Source: Elusimicrobiota bacterium
GTDB lineage: Bacteria; Elusimicrobiota; Elusimicrobia; Elusimicrobiales; UBA9959
Direction: 5' to 3'
Assembly: GCA_030637365.1 (NCBI GenBank)
Contig: DAOWGR010000059.1
Location: forward strand, 1 to 15,627
DNA: 15,627 nt
Each line of letters begins with the position of its first letter. The stretch's first letter is position 1. Of this stretch, positions 5,502 to 13,323 are shown in pieces. The notes beneath the pieces are model-generated. The model saw only the letters and a list, made by a program, of their open reading frames with translations, was not told the DNA's origin and searched no databases. The translations under genes and the position numbers were made by a program.

Positions 5502-6650
5502 ATGGTCAAAATTTTTTTCTTTACAGCTTTGCTTATCACCAATTTATTTTCCGCGGATACGGGAAAACATCTGTCGCCTTTCATAAGAGTTGCCATTATA
5601 ACCGAAGCGAGCAGCCTTTCTTTGAAAACTTCAAACAAAATTTATGTTTATGATATAAAGTCAAATCAAAGGTATATGCTTCTTGCCGATTCCAAATATG
5701 AAATAAGCGCGCAATCCGAAGAAATTATTCGAGTGGCGGGACAAAATCTTTATTCCCCCATAAAACTTGTTTCGCCTAACGGAGAAGAAAGAATAAAAAT
5801 AGGCGGACATACTTATAGAGGCGAAATAATACTTCACTCGGACGCGAAAGAAAATTTAACCATAGTGGAGAATATTCCGCTTGAGGATTATATCGGCGGA
5901 GTTTTGAGTTTTGAAATGAGTCCAAAATGGCCTCTTGAAGCTCTAAAGGCTCAAGCTGTGGCCTCAAGAACATTCGCCATTAAAAATCTGCGGCCGGATG
6001 ACTTGTTTGATATTACGTCCGGAGTTGAAAAACAAGTCTATAAAGGCCAGCAAAAAGTAAACCCCAGAATAATAAAGGCCGTAAATTCCACCAGGGGAGA
6101 AGTATTAATCCACAAAGGGAAACCTTTTAAAACTTATTTTCATTCTTGTTGCGGAGGCCATACCGCCAATAATCGCGTCGCATGGCAAGAAACGGCCTTA
6201 AAACCCCTTAAAGGCGTCAAAGATATTTATTGCCGAAATTCAAAACATTATAAATGGAACCTGTATATTTCAACAAAAGACTTGTTGGCCTTTATACAAA
6301 AAAAGGGGTCAATGGCATTGAGAATAAGGAGCATGCGCGTTTTTAAAAAATCCGGTTCGGGAAGAGCGATTAGCATAAGATTTTCAACGGATAGAAAATC
6401 TTTTACCGCTAAAACTTATGATATCAGAAAGTATTTTGGAACAACTGATTTTAGAAGCACCTATATCACCAGAATAAGCAAAAAAAAGCGCGGCTATAAA
6501 ATATATGGGAGAGGCTGGGGGCACGGAGTCGGTATGTGCCAGGAAGGCGCGAAAATCATGGCTCGCAAAGGCCGGAATTATAAAAGAATATTGCGGCATT
6601 ATTATCCTCATGCCAAGTTGTCAAATATGAAGGATTTAAAAAAATTATGA
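5502..6650 (+). CDS. spoIID: SpoIID/LytB-domain peptidoglycan lytic protein
   Basis: The protein is 382 aa with a short hydrophobic N-terminal signal (residues 3-17). The SpoIID domain is clear. P-L-E-D-Y-I-G-G-V-L-S-F-E-M-S-P spans 126-141, with E138 at the position of the catalytic glutamate. Next come A-L-K-A-Q-A-V-A-S-R-T-F-A (147-159), F-H-S-C-C-G-G-H-T (213-221, a His/Cys cluster in a region known to bind zinc in clostridial homologues), and the C-terminal G-R-G-W-G-H-G-V-G-M-C-Q-E-G-A. SpoIID enzymes cleave glycan strands at denuded peptidoglycan. Outside spore formers, related proteins act in cell-wall remodelling, so sporulation is not implied. The stop overlaps queA (ATGA). The 127-bp gap after ruvB shows no convincing promoter or terminator. 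Confidence 0.85.
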   Translation: MVKIFFFTALLITNLFSADTGKHLSPFIRVAIITEASSLSLKTSNKIYVYDIKSNQRYMLLADSKYEISAQSEEIIRVAGQNLYSPIKLVSPNGEERIKIGGHTYRGEIILHSDAKENLTIVENIPLEDYIGGVLSFEMSPKWPLEALKAQAVASRTFAIKNLRPDDLFDITSGVEKQVYKGQQKVNPRIIKAVNSTRGEVLIHKGKPFKTYFHSCCGGHTANNRVAWQETALKPLKGVKDIYCRNSKHYKWNLYISTKDLLAFIQKKGSMALRIRSMRVFKKSGSGRAISIRFSTDRKSFTAKTYDIRKYFGTTDFRSTYITRISKKKRGYKIYGRGWGHGVGMCQEGAKIMARKGRNYKRILRHYYPHAKLSNMKDLKKL

Positions 6651-7735
6651 AAGACAATGCCGGCAAACTTTATAATGCTTGCGAGGATGATGATTCTTTG
6701 GCAAAGTTCGACAAATTAAAAATAAAAGATTTGATAGCCGCGTCTCCCGCCAGTCCCAGAGATTCCTCCAGATTAATGTTTTTAAACAGGCAAAAAAAAG
6801 AAATGGAACATTTGCGATTTAATGATATATCGTCTCTGATAAGACCTGACGATTGCCTTGTTTTAAACAAAAGCAAAGTGCGCAAAGCAAAATTTAAAGC
6901 GGTAAAAAGCACTGGCGGCAAATGCGAAATCTTACTTGTAAAGCCTTTGGATGAAAACCTTAAATTATGGAATGTTTTGGCGAGAAAAATTCCCGAAGGC
7001 GGGCGAATAACTCTTAATGGAAACAATGAAGCGGTATGCAAAAAAAGAGAAGCTGACGGCAGTTATATTTTGGAATTCAAACTGCCTCTTACCGATGACT
7101 ACCTTGAAACCTATGGAGAAGTTCCCCTTCCGAACTATATAATCCATGCCAGAAAAACCGCGGAAAAATCCGAAGAAACTGATGCGGACGCTGAAAATTA
7201 TCAAACGGTTTACGCTAAAGAGTTCGGGTCAATAGCGGCCCCCACCGCCGGTTTTCATTTTACGGATGAAATAATGGAAAAAATAAAATCAAAAGGAGCC
7301 ATAGTGGCTTATGTTACTTTGCATATCGGCTGGGGCACTTTTAAACCTGTGCGAAGCAAAAAACCGCAAGACCATATTATGATGGAAGAGGAGTGTTCCA
7401 TTGACGACGAAACCGCTAAAATCATAAATACCGCTAAAAAAAGCGGAAAAAGAATAATCGCCGTCGGAACATCCTCCATGCGCGCGCTTGAAACTTTTGC
7501 GGGCAAAAATGATTTTGTTTTAAGCGGAAGAAAAAACGCCGGCTTATTTATTTATCCGGGCTATAATTTTCGCATAGCAAACGCTTTTATCACGAATTTT
7601 CATGTCCCCGATTCAGCCCCTCTTTACATGACAACGGCCTTTGCCGGGAAAGAATTTCTTTTAAGCGCTTATCAAAAAGCGGTGGATATGAAATACAGAT
7701 TTTATTCTTATGGCGATTCAATGTTCATAATATAG
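6647..7735 (+). CDS. queA: S-adenosylmethionine:tRNA ribosyltransferase-isomerase QueA
   Basis: The protein is 362 aa, full length. QueA transfers and isomerises the ribosyl group of S-adenosylmethionine onto 7-aminomethyl-7-deazaguanine in tRNA to form epoxyqueuosine. Conserved blocks are visible: V-L-N-K-S-K-V near 72-78 (family N-T-x-V), Y-Q-T-V-Y-A-K-E-F-G-S-I-A-A-P-T-A-G-F-H-F near 186-206, L-H-I-G-W-G-T-F-x-P-V, G-T-S-S-M-R-A-L-E, and I-T-N-F-H-V-P-D-S. The N-terminus is a few residues longer than usual (residues 1-20 are acidic and unconserved), so an internal start cannot be excluded, though the ATGA overlap with spoIID supports this one. Its neighbour tgt acts two steps earlier in the same pathway. 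Confidence 0.95.
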   Translation: MKDNAGKLYNACEDDDSLAKFDKLKIKDLIAASPASPRDSSRLMFLNRQKKEMEHLRFNDISSLIRPDDCLVLNKSKVRKAKFKAVKSTGGKCEILLVKPLDENLKLWNVLARKIPEGGRITLNGNNEAVCKKREADGSYILEFKLPLTDDYLETYGEVPLPNYIIHARKTAEKSEETDADAENYQTVYAKEFGSIAAPTAGFHFTDEIMEKIKSKGAIVAYVTLHIGWGTFKPVRSKKPQDHIMMEEECSIDDETAKIINTAKKSGKRIIAVGTSSMRALETFAGKNDFVLSGRKNAGLFIYPGYNFRIANAFITNFHVPDSAPLYMTTAFAGKEFLLSAYQKAVDMKYRFYSYGDSMFII

Positions 7736-7737
7736 CG

Positions 7738-7769
7738 CGGCAGTAATACAGTTCGGCAGTGTGGCAGAA
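7738..7769 (+). repeat. 8-bp tandem repeat after queA (four units)
   Basis: The units are CGGCAGTA, ATACAGTT, CGGCAGTG and TGGCAGAA. The array begins 2 nt after the queA stop. Both it and the array after ruvA are preceded by the same AGCG and end with the same unit, so they are copies of one family differing by one inserted unit. Confidence 0.65.
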
Positions 7770-7795
7770 ACATATAAAAAAAGTTTTTTGCACAG

Positions 7796-7823
7796 GTGAC
7801 TTGAGACTGGCAACTTGTAACTT
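7796..7823 (+). repeat. 7-bp tandem repeat before tgt
   Basis: Four degenerate heptamers are present: GTGACTT, GAGACTG, GCAACTT and GTAACTT. They fill most of the rest of the queA-tgt gap and end just before the tgt ribosome binding site (AAAGGAA near 7832-7838). Confidence 0.5.
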
Positions 7824-7845
7824 AAATTTCTAAAGGAAAATTTTT

Positions 7846-8985
7846 ATGAAACATTTTAAAATAAAAGAAAAATCTTCCGAATGTCGAGCGAGAACCGGCG
7901 TGCTTAAAACGATTCATGGCGATATTTTAACCCCCACCTTTATGCCTGTGGCGACTCAAGCCAGCGTGAAAGCGGTGTCGCAAAATGACTTAAAAATGAT
8001 TAACACTCAATGCCTGCTTTCAAACACCTATCACCTTTATTTAAGACCCGGTCTTGAAATTTTAAAAAAATTTAAAGGAATTCACGGATTTATGAATCAT
8101 AACGGGCCGGTGCTTACCGATTCCGGCGGGTTTCAGGTTTACAGTTTAAGCAAATTAAGAAAAATAACGGAAAACGGAGTGCATTTTCGTTCGCATATAG
8201 ACGGCAGCTCGCATTTTTTCACTCCGGAAAAAGTGATAGATTATCAATCGGCCATAAACTCCGATATTTGGACCATATTGGATGTATGCGTTAAAAACCC
8301 TTCGTCTCATCGCGAAGCGAAAGAAGCTTTGAGAAAAACAAAAAAATGGGCGGAGAAAGCCGCGGAGCATTTTCTTAAAGTGTCAAAAGAAAATAAGCCG
8401 AGCAAGAAACATCTGCTTTTTGGAATCTTACAGGGTTCCGTCTACGCGGATTTAAGAGAAGAAGCCTGCGCGCATATGAAAACGCTTCCCGTTGACGGTT
8501 TTTGCATCGGGGGCTTGGCGGTGGGAGAATCAAAAACTCAGATGCTTGATATGATAAAGGTAACGGTAAATAAACTTCCGACCGATAGACCCGTCTATTT
8601 TATGGGGCTTGGTTCGCCGGAAGATATTTGGAACGCCATTGAACAGGGCGTTGATATGTTTGATTGTGTCCTGCCGACGAGAAACGCGCGCAACGGCCAA
8701 GCGCTCACAAGCCAAGGAAAGATTTATATAAAAAACGCCCCTTTCAGAAACGATAATTCCCCGCTTGACCCCGATTGCGATTGCGAAACTTGCAAAAATT
8801 ATTCAAAGGCGTATCTTTCGCATCTTTATCGCGCGGGAGAACTTTTATCATCCAGACTGATTTCCATACATAATCTTCGTTTTCTCATAAAACAAACCGA
8901 AATAATAAAAAAAGCCATTGCTGATGATAATTTCAAGCAAAAGAAAAAAGATTTTTTTGATTCTTACTTCCGCAGTTCCAGATAA
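7846..8985 (+). CDS. tgt: tRNA-guanine transglycosylase
   Basis: The protein is 379 aa, full length for the bacterial enzyme. It exchanges guanine 34 of GUN-anticodon tRNAs for preQ1. The TIM-barrel active site is intact: D92 in L-T-D-S-G-G-F-Q (general base), and nucleophile D273 in M-F-D-C-V-L-P-T-R-N-A-R-N-G. Substrate-pocket residues D146 and C148 lie in I-L-D-V-C, Q196 in I-L-Q-G, and G223 in I-G-G-L-A-V-G. The zinc site is C311, C313, C316 and H342. The usual F-D-E-C motif is I-L-D-V-C here, a minor variation. The ribosome binding site AAAGGAA lies about 8 nt upstream. With queA next door, this is a queuosine-modification pair; the preQ1 synthesis genes are not in the window, so the base may be salvaged or made elsewhere. 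Confidence 0.96.
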   Translation: MKHFKIKEKSSECRARTGVLKTIHGDILTPTFMPVATQASVKAVSQNDLKMINTQCLLSNTYHLYLRPGLEILKKFKGIHGFMNHNGPVLTDSGGFQVYSLSKLRKITENGVHFRSHIDGSSHFFTPEKVIDYQSAINSDIWTILDVCVKNPSSHREAKEALRKTKKWAEKAAEHFLKVSKENKPSKKHLLFGILQGSVYADLREEACAHMKTLPVDGFCIGGLAVGESKTQMLDMIKVTVNKLPTDRPVYFMGLGSPEDIWNAIEQGVDMFDCVLPTRNARNGQALTSQGKIYIKNAPFRNDNSPLDPDCDCETCKNYSKAYLSHLYRAGELLSSRLISIHNLRFLIKQTEIIKKAIADDNFKQKKKDFFDSYFRSSR

Positions 8986-9030
8986 TCCGATTTTTAAAGA
9001 ACAGTGATTTATAGTGTCTTTGTCAATATC

Positions 9031-9061
9031 TTGGCAAAGGTCATATGAAATCTGTTATAAT
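9031..9061 (+). promoter_or_regulatory. Promoter of the yajC-secDF operon
   Basis: An extended -10 TGTTATAAT (9053-9061) is preceded by TTGGCA (9031-9036, 19-bp spacer). Another near-consensus -35, TTGTCA, lies at 9020-9025. The transcription start would be near 9068, about 30 nt before the yajC ATG, leaving room for the GGAGG at 9088-9092. Confidence 0.6.
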
Positions 9062-9097
9062 GAAAGTCTTACAATTTTTTATTTACGGAGGATACAA

Positions 9098-9376
9098 ATG
9101 AACGCAGCTTCACCGGGATTAATGAATTTGGCCCCTTTAATTATCATAATGGTTATTTTTTACTTTCTTCTTATCCGTCCTCAACAGAAACAAATGAAAG
9201 AAAGAAAGAAAATGCTTGAAGCTCTTAAGAGCGGAGATAAAATTTTAAGTTCCGGCGGCATATTCGGAACTATTTTAGCCATAAGAGGCGATGAACTTGA
9301 AGTGCAAATAGCGGACAATGTCAAAGTTATAATGGCAAGATCTTCTGTGGCGAATACCATAAAACAAACCGTTTAA
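9098..9376 (+). CDS. yajC: Preprotein translocase subunit YajC
   Basis: The protein is 92 aa. It has one membrane helix at about residues 11-26 (L-A-P-L-I-I-I-M-V-I-F-Y-F-L-L-I), followed by the family signature R-P-Q-Q-K-Q-M-K-E and a cytoplasmic domain with G-D-K-I-L-S-S-G-G-I-F-G-T-I. YajC associates with SecDF and SecYEG at the inner membrane; its precise contribution is not settled. The ATG at 9098 is chosen because a strong GGAGG lies 5 nt upstream; an upstream GTG at 9014 in the same frame would sit before the promoter -10 and is rejected. It is followed, after a 131-bp repeat-containing gap, by secD and secF. Confidence 0.93.
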   Translation: MNAASPGLMNLAPLIIIMVIFYFLLIRPQQKQMKERKKMLEALKSGDKILSSGGIFGTILAIRGDELEVQIADNVKVIMARSSVANTIKQTV

Positions 9377-9455
9377 ACAAATAAGTTAAGAGCGGAGAGT
9401 TTATAGATAAAAAAATATCGAAACTAAGGAAAAAGGGGTTTTTAAATATTTCACC

Positions 9456-9485
9456 TCTGTCTCAATCTTAACCTTAGTCTTAACC
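9456..9485 (-). repeat. 6-bp tandem repeat between yajC and secD
   Basis: Read on the minus strand, the five hexamers are GGTTAA, GACTAA, GGTTAA, GATTGA and GACAGA. The same hexamer family occurs on the + strand on both sides of waaA (13242-13265 and 14599-14616). It lies inside the otherwise empty 131-bp gap and ends 22 nt before the secD start. Confidence 0.5.
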
Positions 9486-9507
9486 TGCAATTAATTGGGA
9501 GCGGATT

Positions 9508-10941
9508 ATGAATAAACTTCAATGGAAATTGGGAACGATAATGGGCCTGTTGATTTTGGCCGTTTGGTTAATTTATCCTTCAGCGGATTGGTACACAAAA
9601 ACCGCCAATGAAAGGCAAAAGCTTGAAGCATCCAGATTGCGCCCAAAAAGAATATTAAACCTCGGTTTGGATTTAAAAGGCGGCACTCATCTTCTTTTGG
9701 AGCTTGAAGTGGATAAGCTGAAAAAGAAAGAAAATGTCGCAGATGCCATTAACAGAGCTATAGAGATTATCCGCAACAGAGTTGATCAATACGGCGTTGG
9801 AGAGACTCCGATATCAAGACAGGGAGACAGATGGATTTCCGTTGATTTGCCGGGCATATCCGACACTCAAGAAGCTGAAAATCTTATTGGAAAAACGGCA
9901 ATGCTTGAATTCACCCTCGTAGACACAAGCGAGGAAGCTCAAGAAGTTTTAAGAACAATAGACGATATGGATGAATTGCCTTTTGACTCCCGTGGCAAAT
10001 TGATTTCCAAAATAGCCAAAATGATGCCAAAAAACACCAAGCTTCATAAAGGCAAAACCGATGATGAAAATCCGATAACGCGATATTATATTTTATCCGC
10101 CACCCCTGTTGTGACCGGCGCCAATTTGGAAAACGCCAGAGTTGAAACAGACCAGCAATTCGGATATCCGAATGTGGGTTTTACTTTTGATAAAGAAGGC
10201 GGAAAAATTTTCGCGAAATTTACCGGCAGTCATATTGGAAAACGGCTTGCCATAGTGCTTGACGGGGTTGTGCGTTCCGATCCTTCGATAAAAAGCCGAA
10301 TATCCGGAGGCAGTGGCATTATTGAAGGAAATTATGACCTGAAAGAAGCTCGCAATCTCGCCATTGTTCTTAGAGCCGGCGCATTGCCCGCTCCCGTGAA
10401 GATAATAGAAAAAAGAGTCGTCGGGCCGACTCTTGGCAAAGACTCCATAAGAAAAGGCCTATTATCGGCCAGTATAGGTTTCGCAGGTGTTGTTTTATTT
10501 ATGCTTCTCTACTATAAAGCCGCCGGATTATTATCCGGCATAGCGCTTTTCTTAAATTTTATTTTTCTTATCGCGGCCATGAGTTATTTCGCGGCCACCC
10601 TAACAATGCCGGGCATAGCCGGCATGATACTGAGTCTCGCGATGGCTATTGACGCGAATGTTCTTATTTTGGAAAGAATGAGAGAAGAACTGGCTTTGGC
10701 AAAACCTTTAGCCTTGGTCATACCCACCGCTTATGATAAAGCATGGAGCGCTATTTTTGACACAAACGCCACAACATGGATAGCCGCCTTATTCTTGTTC
10801 CAATTCGGCTCCGGTCCTGTTAAAGGCTTTGCCTTAACTTTGACAATAGGTCTTCTTGTCGGTGTTTTTACATCGGTTTTTGTAACAAGAGCCATTTATG
10901 AATTTTGGCTTACATCCAATCCAAAGGAGATTAGCATATGA
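9508..10941 (+). CDS. secD: Protein translocase subunit SecD
   Basis: The protein is 477 aa, in the shorter SecD class (E. coli is about 615). It has an N-terminal membrane helix at residues 8-23. The signature G-L-D-L-K-G-G is at 53-59, followed by the periplasmic P1 region with I-I-R-N-R-V-D-Q-Y-G-V-G-E. Five C-terminal membrane helices follow from about residue 315, with the conserved D-A-N-V-L-I-L-E-R-M-R-E-E starting at D382. SecD and SecF use the proton gradient to pull proteins out on the periplasmic side after SecA-driven export. The ribosome binding site GGGAG lies about 6-7 nt upstream. The stop overlaps the secF ATG by 4 nt (ATGA), giving coupled equimolar synthesis. Confidence 0.96.
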   Translation: MNKLQWKLGTIMGLLILAVWLIYPSADWYTKTANERQKLEASRLRPKRILNLGLDLKGGTHLLLELEVDKLKKKENVADAINRAIEIIRNRVDQYGVGETPISRQGDRWISVDLPGISDTQEAENLIGKTAMLEFTLVDTSEEAQEVLRTIDDMDELPFDSRGKLISKIAKMMPKNTKLHKGKTDDENPITRYYILSATPVVTGANLENARVETDQQFGYPNVGFTFDKEGGKIFAKFTGSHIGKRLAIVLDGVVRSDPSIKSRISGGSGIIEGNYDLKEARNLAIVLRAGALPAPVKIIEKRVVGPTLGKDSIRKGLLSASIGFAGVVLFMLLYYKAAGLLSGIALFLNFIFLIAAMSYFAATLTMPGIAGMILSLAMAIDANVLILERMREELALAKPLALVIPTAYDKAWSAIFDTNATTWIAALFLFQFGSGPVKGFALTLTIGLLVGVFTSVFVTRAIYEFWLTSNPKEISI

Positions 10942-11828
10942 TCAAGTTTATCCATAAGACAAGCATAGATTTCATATCCAAAAGATTTATATTCTTTGCA
11001 ATCTCCGGATTTTTAATTCTGTCCGGATTTATATCTATGGGAGTAAAAGGCTTGAATTTCGGCCTTGATTTTACGGGAGGAACGCTCCTTCAGGTAAAAT
11101 TTGAAAAACCTGTGAAAATACAAGATATTCGTTCGGCCATGAAAAAAACGGGGCTTAAACCCGGTATACAGGAATTTACGGGTCATACGGCCTTCGCCAT
11201 AAAAGTAAAAGGGTCGCAAGAGAATGTGAATGATGTGGCCGAAAAAATAATAAGCGGCCTTAAAGAAAATATAAAGAACAATTCTTTTATTGAGGAGCAA
11301 AGAGATTATGTCGGCCCCGTAGTGGGCAGAGCTCTTACAAAAAAAGCCATTTTCGCCATGATTTTCGCTCTATTTGGAATTATCACATATATCGCGTTTC
11401 GTTTTTCAAATCCCGTATGGGGAGCGGCCGGCGTTGTGGCATTGGCTCATGATATTTTTATAACTTTAGGCGCCCTTTCAATTACAAACAGAGAAATAGA
11501 TTTGGTGATAATTGCCGCGCTTTTGGCAATAGGCGGTTATTCCATTAATGACACGATAGTTATTTTTGACAGAATGCGCGAGAATATAAAAAAATTCCCC
11601 AGAATGCGCCTTGGCGAACTTATAAATCAGAGCGTAAACGAAACACTGTCAAGAACAATAATAACCAGTTTGACAACCATCACAGTTGTTTTCATCCTGT
11701 TTATATTCGGCGGCAATGTGATAAATAATTTCGCTTTCGCAATGCTGATAGGATGCTTGTCGGGGACATACTCAACAATAGCCATCGCTTCATCGGTTGT
11801 TTATCAATGGTCAAAAAGAGGAAGATAA
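10938..11828 (+). CDS. secF: Protein translocase subunit SecF
   Basis: The protein is 296 aa, a normal length. It has an N-terminal membrane helix at about 17-36, the signature G-L-D-F-T-G-G at 42-48, and a small periplasmic domain. Five membrane helices follow from about 135, with I-N-D-T-I-V-I-F-D-R-M-R-E-N around N204-D205, the hallmark RND-type charged motif. It forms the SecDF complex with the preceding protein. The ribosome binding site AAAGGAG lies about 8 nt upstream, inside the secD 3' end. It ends with a basic tail (K-R-G-R). The following gene starts after a 64-bp gap (28 bp if its alternative GTG start is used). Confidence 0.96.
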   Translation: MIKFIHKTSIDFISKRFIFFAISGFLILSGFISMGVKGLNFGLDFTGGTLLQVKFEKPVKIQDIRSAMKKTGLKPGIQEFTGHTAFAIKVKGSQENVNDVAEKIISGLKENIKNNSFIEEQRDYVGPVVGRALTKKAIFAMIFALFGIITYIAFRFSNPVWGAAGVVALAHDIFITLGALSITNREIDLVIIAALLAIGGYSINDTIVIFDRMRENIKKFPRMRLGELINQSVNETLSRTIITSLTTITVVFILFIFGGNVINNFAFAMLIGCLSGTYSTIAIASSVVYQWSKRGR

Positions 11829-11892
11829 AATCAGTTAGATTTGAAAAATTCAGAGTGTGGCGATTTGGACCGGTTTTCGTTTGCCGGATGTT

Positions 11893-12570
11893 ATGAAAAA
11901 AATCAAAAAATTCAAGATACCCATATATTCGCATGAGGTTTTCAGAAAAGCGAAAAAACAAAAGATTGACTTGGAAAACCTTGGTTTAAGCGACAGCGCG
12001 GCGATTAAGGAATATACTTCTTCCTTATCCGTTCTTTTGGAACCCTCTACCGTTTTTGATTATTTTGAAGCGTCTCATGCCCATTCAAAATTTTTAATGC
12101 CTCCCAAAGCGGCGGCTTATACCTGCGGAATTTTCACAATCGGCGAGAAATTGGATTTGAAAATAGAAACCATTGAAAATGAAGATGAGCTCAAGCTCAT
12201 TCAAGTCGCCTGCGCCGTATTTATGAGTACGGGAATAAACTTTATCAAAGATTTGATAGCTAATGAAGCGTCCCTTGAAAGTTTTGAGCTTGGTGATATA
12301 GATTATCTCTATAAAACTTTCGACTTTTCCTTCGCCGGGAGAGAAAACGAATTGCCGAAAAATCCTGAAGAAAATAATTCAAAAGAAATTCTGGTTTCCA
12401 CTCTTAAGGAATTGCAATCCGAAAAAATAGGCGTTATATTGGATGAACGCGGCGAACTTAAACCCAAATTTACATCCGCCTTTACAATAGGCTGGTTCCC
12501 CAAAAACAAGAAAAAAAAAGCTCGGCAGAGCGGCGGTGATACGGCGCGACAGAACAGAAACCAGCCTTAA
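11893..12570 (+). CDS. Protein possibly related to the MetH activation domain
   Basis: The protein is about 225 aa from the ATG at 11893; an in-frame GTG at 11857 would add 12 residues. It has no signal peptide or membrane segment. Two blocks recall the vitamin B12-dependent methionine synthase activation domain, in particular stand-alone bacterial versions. The first is A-A-A-Y-T-C-G-I-F-T-I-G (about 75-86), like the family's A-x-x-V-T-I-G strand. The second is I-G-V-I-L-D-E-R-G-E-L-K-P-K near the C-terminus, like I-G-V-x-L-x-E-S-x-M-x-P-K-K-S. The family normally binds S-adenosylmethionine for reductive reactivation of cobalamin; no metH is in the window. The resemblance is by eye and several consensus residues differ, so hypothetical protein is the safe name. 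The last 15 residues derive from an 8-bp repeat array. Confidence 0.45.
   Translation: MKKIKKFKIPIYSHEVFRKAKKQKIDLENLGLSDSAAIKEYTSSLSVLLEPSTVFDYFEASHAHSKFLMPPKAAAYTCGIFTIGEKLDLKIETIENEDELKLIQVACAVFMSTGINFIKDLIANEASLESFELGDIDYLYKTFDFSFAGRENELPKNPEENNSKEILVSTLKELQSEKIGVILDERGELKPKFTSAFTIGWFPKNKKKKARQSGGDTARQNRNQP
12523..12554 (+). repeat. Degenerate 8-bp repeat array inside a gene's 3' end
   Basis: The units are CGGCAGAG, CGGCGGTG, ATACGGCG and CGACAGAA, related to the arrays after ruvA and queA. Here the array is translated as the hydrophilic tail of the preceding protein, and the stop comes 14 nt later. It probably replaced the original 3' end. Confidence 0.45.
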
Positions 12571-12574
12571 AAAA

Positions 12575-13228
12575 ATGAATAAAATTTTAAGCAAAAATTC
12601 CATCGCCTCTAAAATCTTATCGGATATCGGGTCATTTTATATAAATTTGTCGGGAAACACCTCTCGCATCACGGTCAAAAACAGCGAATTGGTTGATTCT
12701 TATCTAAATTCAAAAAAAAAGGGAATATTTGCCGCTTGGCATTCGCAATTGATATTAACCGCTTTTAAACACAAATGCATGGATATTTGCGCTTTGGTAA
12801 GTAAAAGCAAAGATGGAGAATATCTTGCCGGAATACTGAACAATTTAAAATTTAAAACGGTAAGGGGATCTACAAGTTCAGGCGCCACTCGTTCTTTGCT
12901 AAAGTTGATTGTTCATGCCAAAAAAGGATTATCCATAGCGATAACGCCCGATGGCCCAAAAGGCCCGAAGCATAAAGTTCGAAATGGAGTGATATTTCTC
13001 GCGCAAAAAACAGGTTTACCCATTATTCCGATAGGCAGCGCGCTGTCAAAAAAAATAATATTCAATTCATGGGATAATTTTCAATTGCCGCTTCCTTTTG
13101 CCAAAGCGGCCATAGTTTATGATAAACCTTTTTTTGTATCGCCAAACGATAGTCTTGATATTAAAGCCAAAGAACTTGAAAACATTTTAAACCGCATAAC
13201 ACTTCAAGCGAAAGAAATTATCGGATAG
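12575..13228 (+). CDS. DUF374-family lysophospholipid acyltransferase
   Basis: The protein is 217 aa from the ATG at 12575 (an in-frame GTG at 12536 lies inside the upstream gene and is less likely). It matches the DUF374 branch of the PlsC/LPLAT superfamily. F-A-A-W-H (52-56) carries the catalytic histidine of the diverged H-x4-D motif, and S-K-S-K-D-G-E (76-82) follows it. V-R-G-S-T (97-101) and I-T-P-D-G-P-K-G-P (123-131) are the substrate-binding blocks. Such proteins are thought to transfer acyl chains to a lipid at the inner membrane, some in lipid A-type assembly. The adjacent waaA supports an outer-membrane lipid role. It follows the previous stop by 4 nt; no good Shine-Dalgarno is visible, suggesting coupling. 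Confidence 0.85.
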   Translation: MNKILSKNSIASKILSDIGSFYINLSGNTSRITVKNSELVDSYLNSKKKGIFAAWHSQLILTAFKHKCMDICALVSKSKDGEYLAGILNNLKFKTVRGSTSSGATRSLLKLIVHAKKGLSIAITPDGPKGPKHKVRNGVIFLAQKTGLPIIPIGSALSKKIIFNSWDNFQLPLPFAKAAIVYDKPFFVSPNDSLDIKAKELENILNRITLQAKEIIG

Positions 13229-13241
13229 CAAACAAACTGCA

Positions 13242-13265
13242 GATCAAGAATAAGATTAAGGTGAA
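13242..13265 (+). repeat. 6-bp tandem repeat before waaA
   Basis: Four hexamers are present: GATCAA, GAATAA, GATTAA and GGTGAA. It is the same family as the array in the yajC-secD gap (there on the minus strand) and at the end of waaA. Confidence 0.45.
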
Positions 13266-13269
13266 TTTT

Positions 13270-13318
13270 GATTTTGGGGTTTGGAATTTTATTTAGAATT
13301 TAGGATTTTGAAATTTAA
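13270..13318 (+). repeat. 7-bp tandem repeat before waaA
   Basis: Seven degenerate heptamers are present: GATTTTG, GGGTTTG, GAATTTT, ATTTAGA, ATTTAGG, ATTTTGA and AATTTAA. They fill the space up to 5 nt before the waaA ATG and leave no room for a normal Shine-Dalgarno. Confidence 0.5.
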
Positions 13319-13323
13319 ACCAT

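Noticed and set aside
5502..6650. Evidence of sporulation from the SpoIID-like gene
   Set aside because: SpoIID/LytB-domain proteins occur widely in non-sporulating diderms, and no other sporulation gene is present.
7771..7790. Intrinsic terminator after queA (A-run then GTTTTTTG)
   Set aside because: Only A-T pairing is possible, with no GC stem, so it is not a credible terminator.
7736..7845. preQ1 riboswitch between queA and tgt
   Set aside because: The gap is made of 8-bp and 7-bp degenerate repeats. No H-type pseudoknot or conserved preQ1 aptamer sequence is apparent, and the region is not the leader of a preQ1 synthesis gene.
9014..9097. A 28-residue upstream extension of yajC from a GTG at 9014
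   Set aside because: It would place the start before the -10 promoter element at 9056-9061, and a strong GGAGG sits just before the ATG at 9098.
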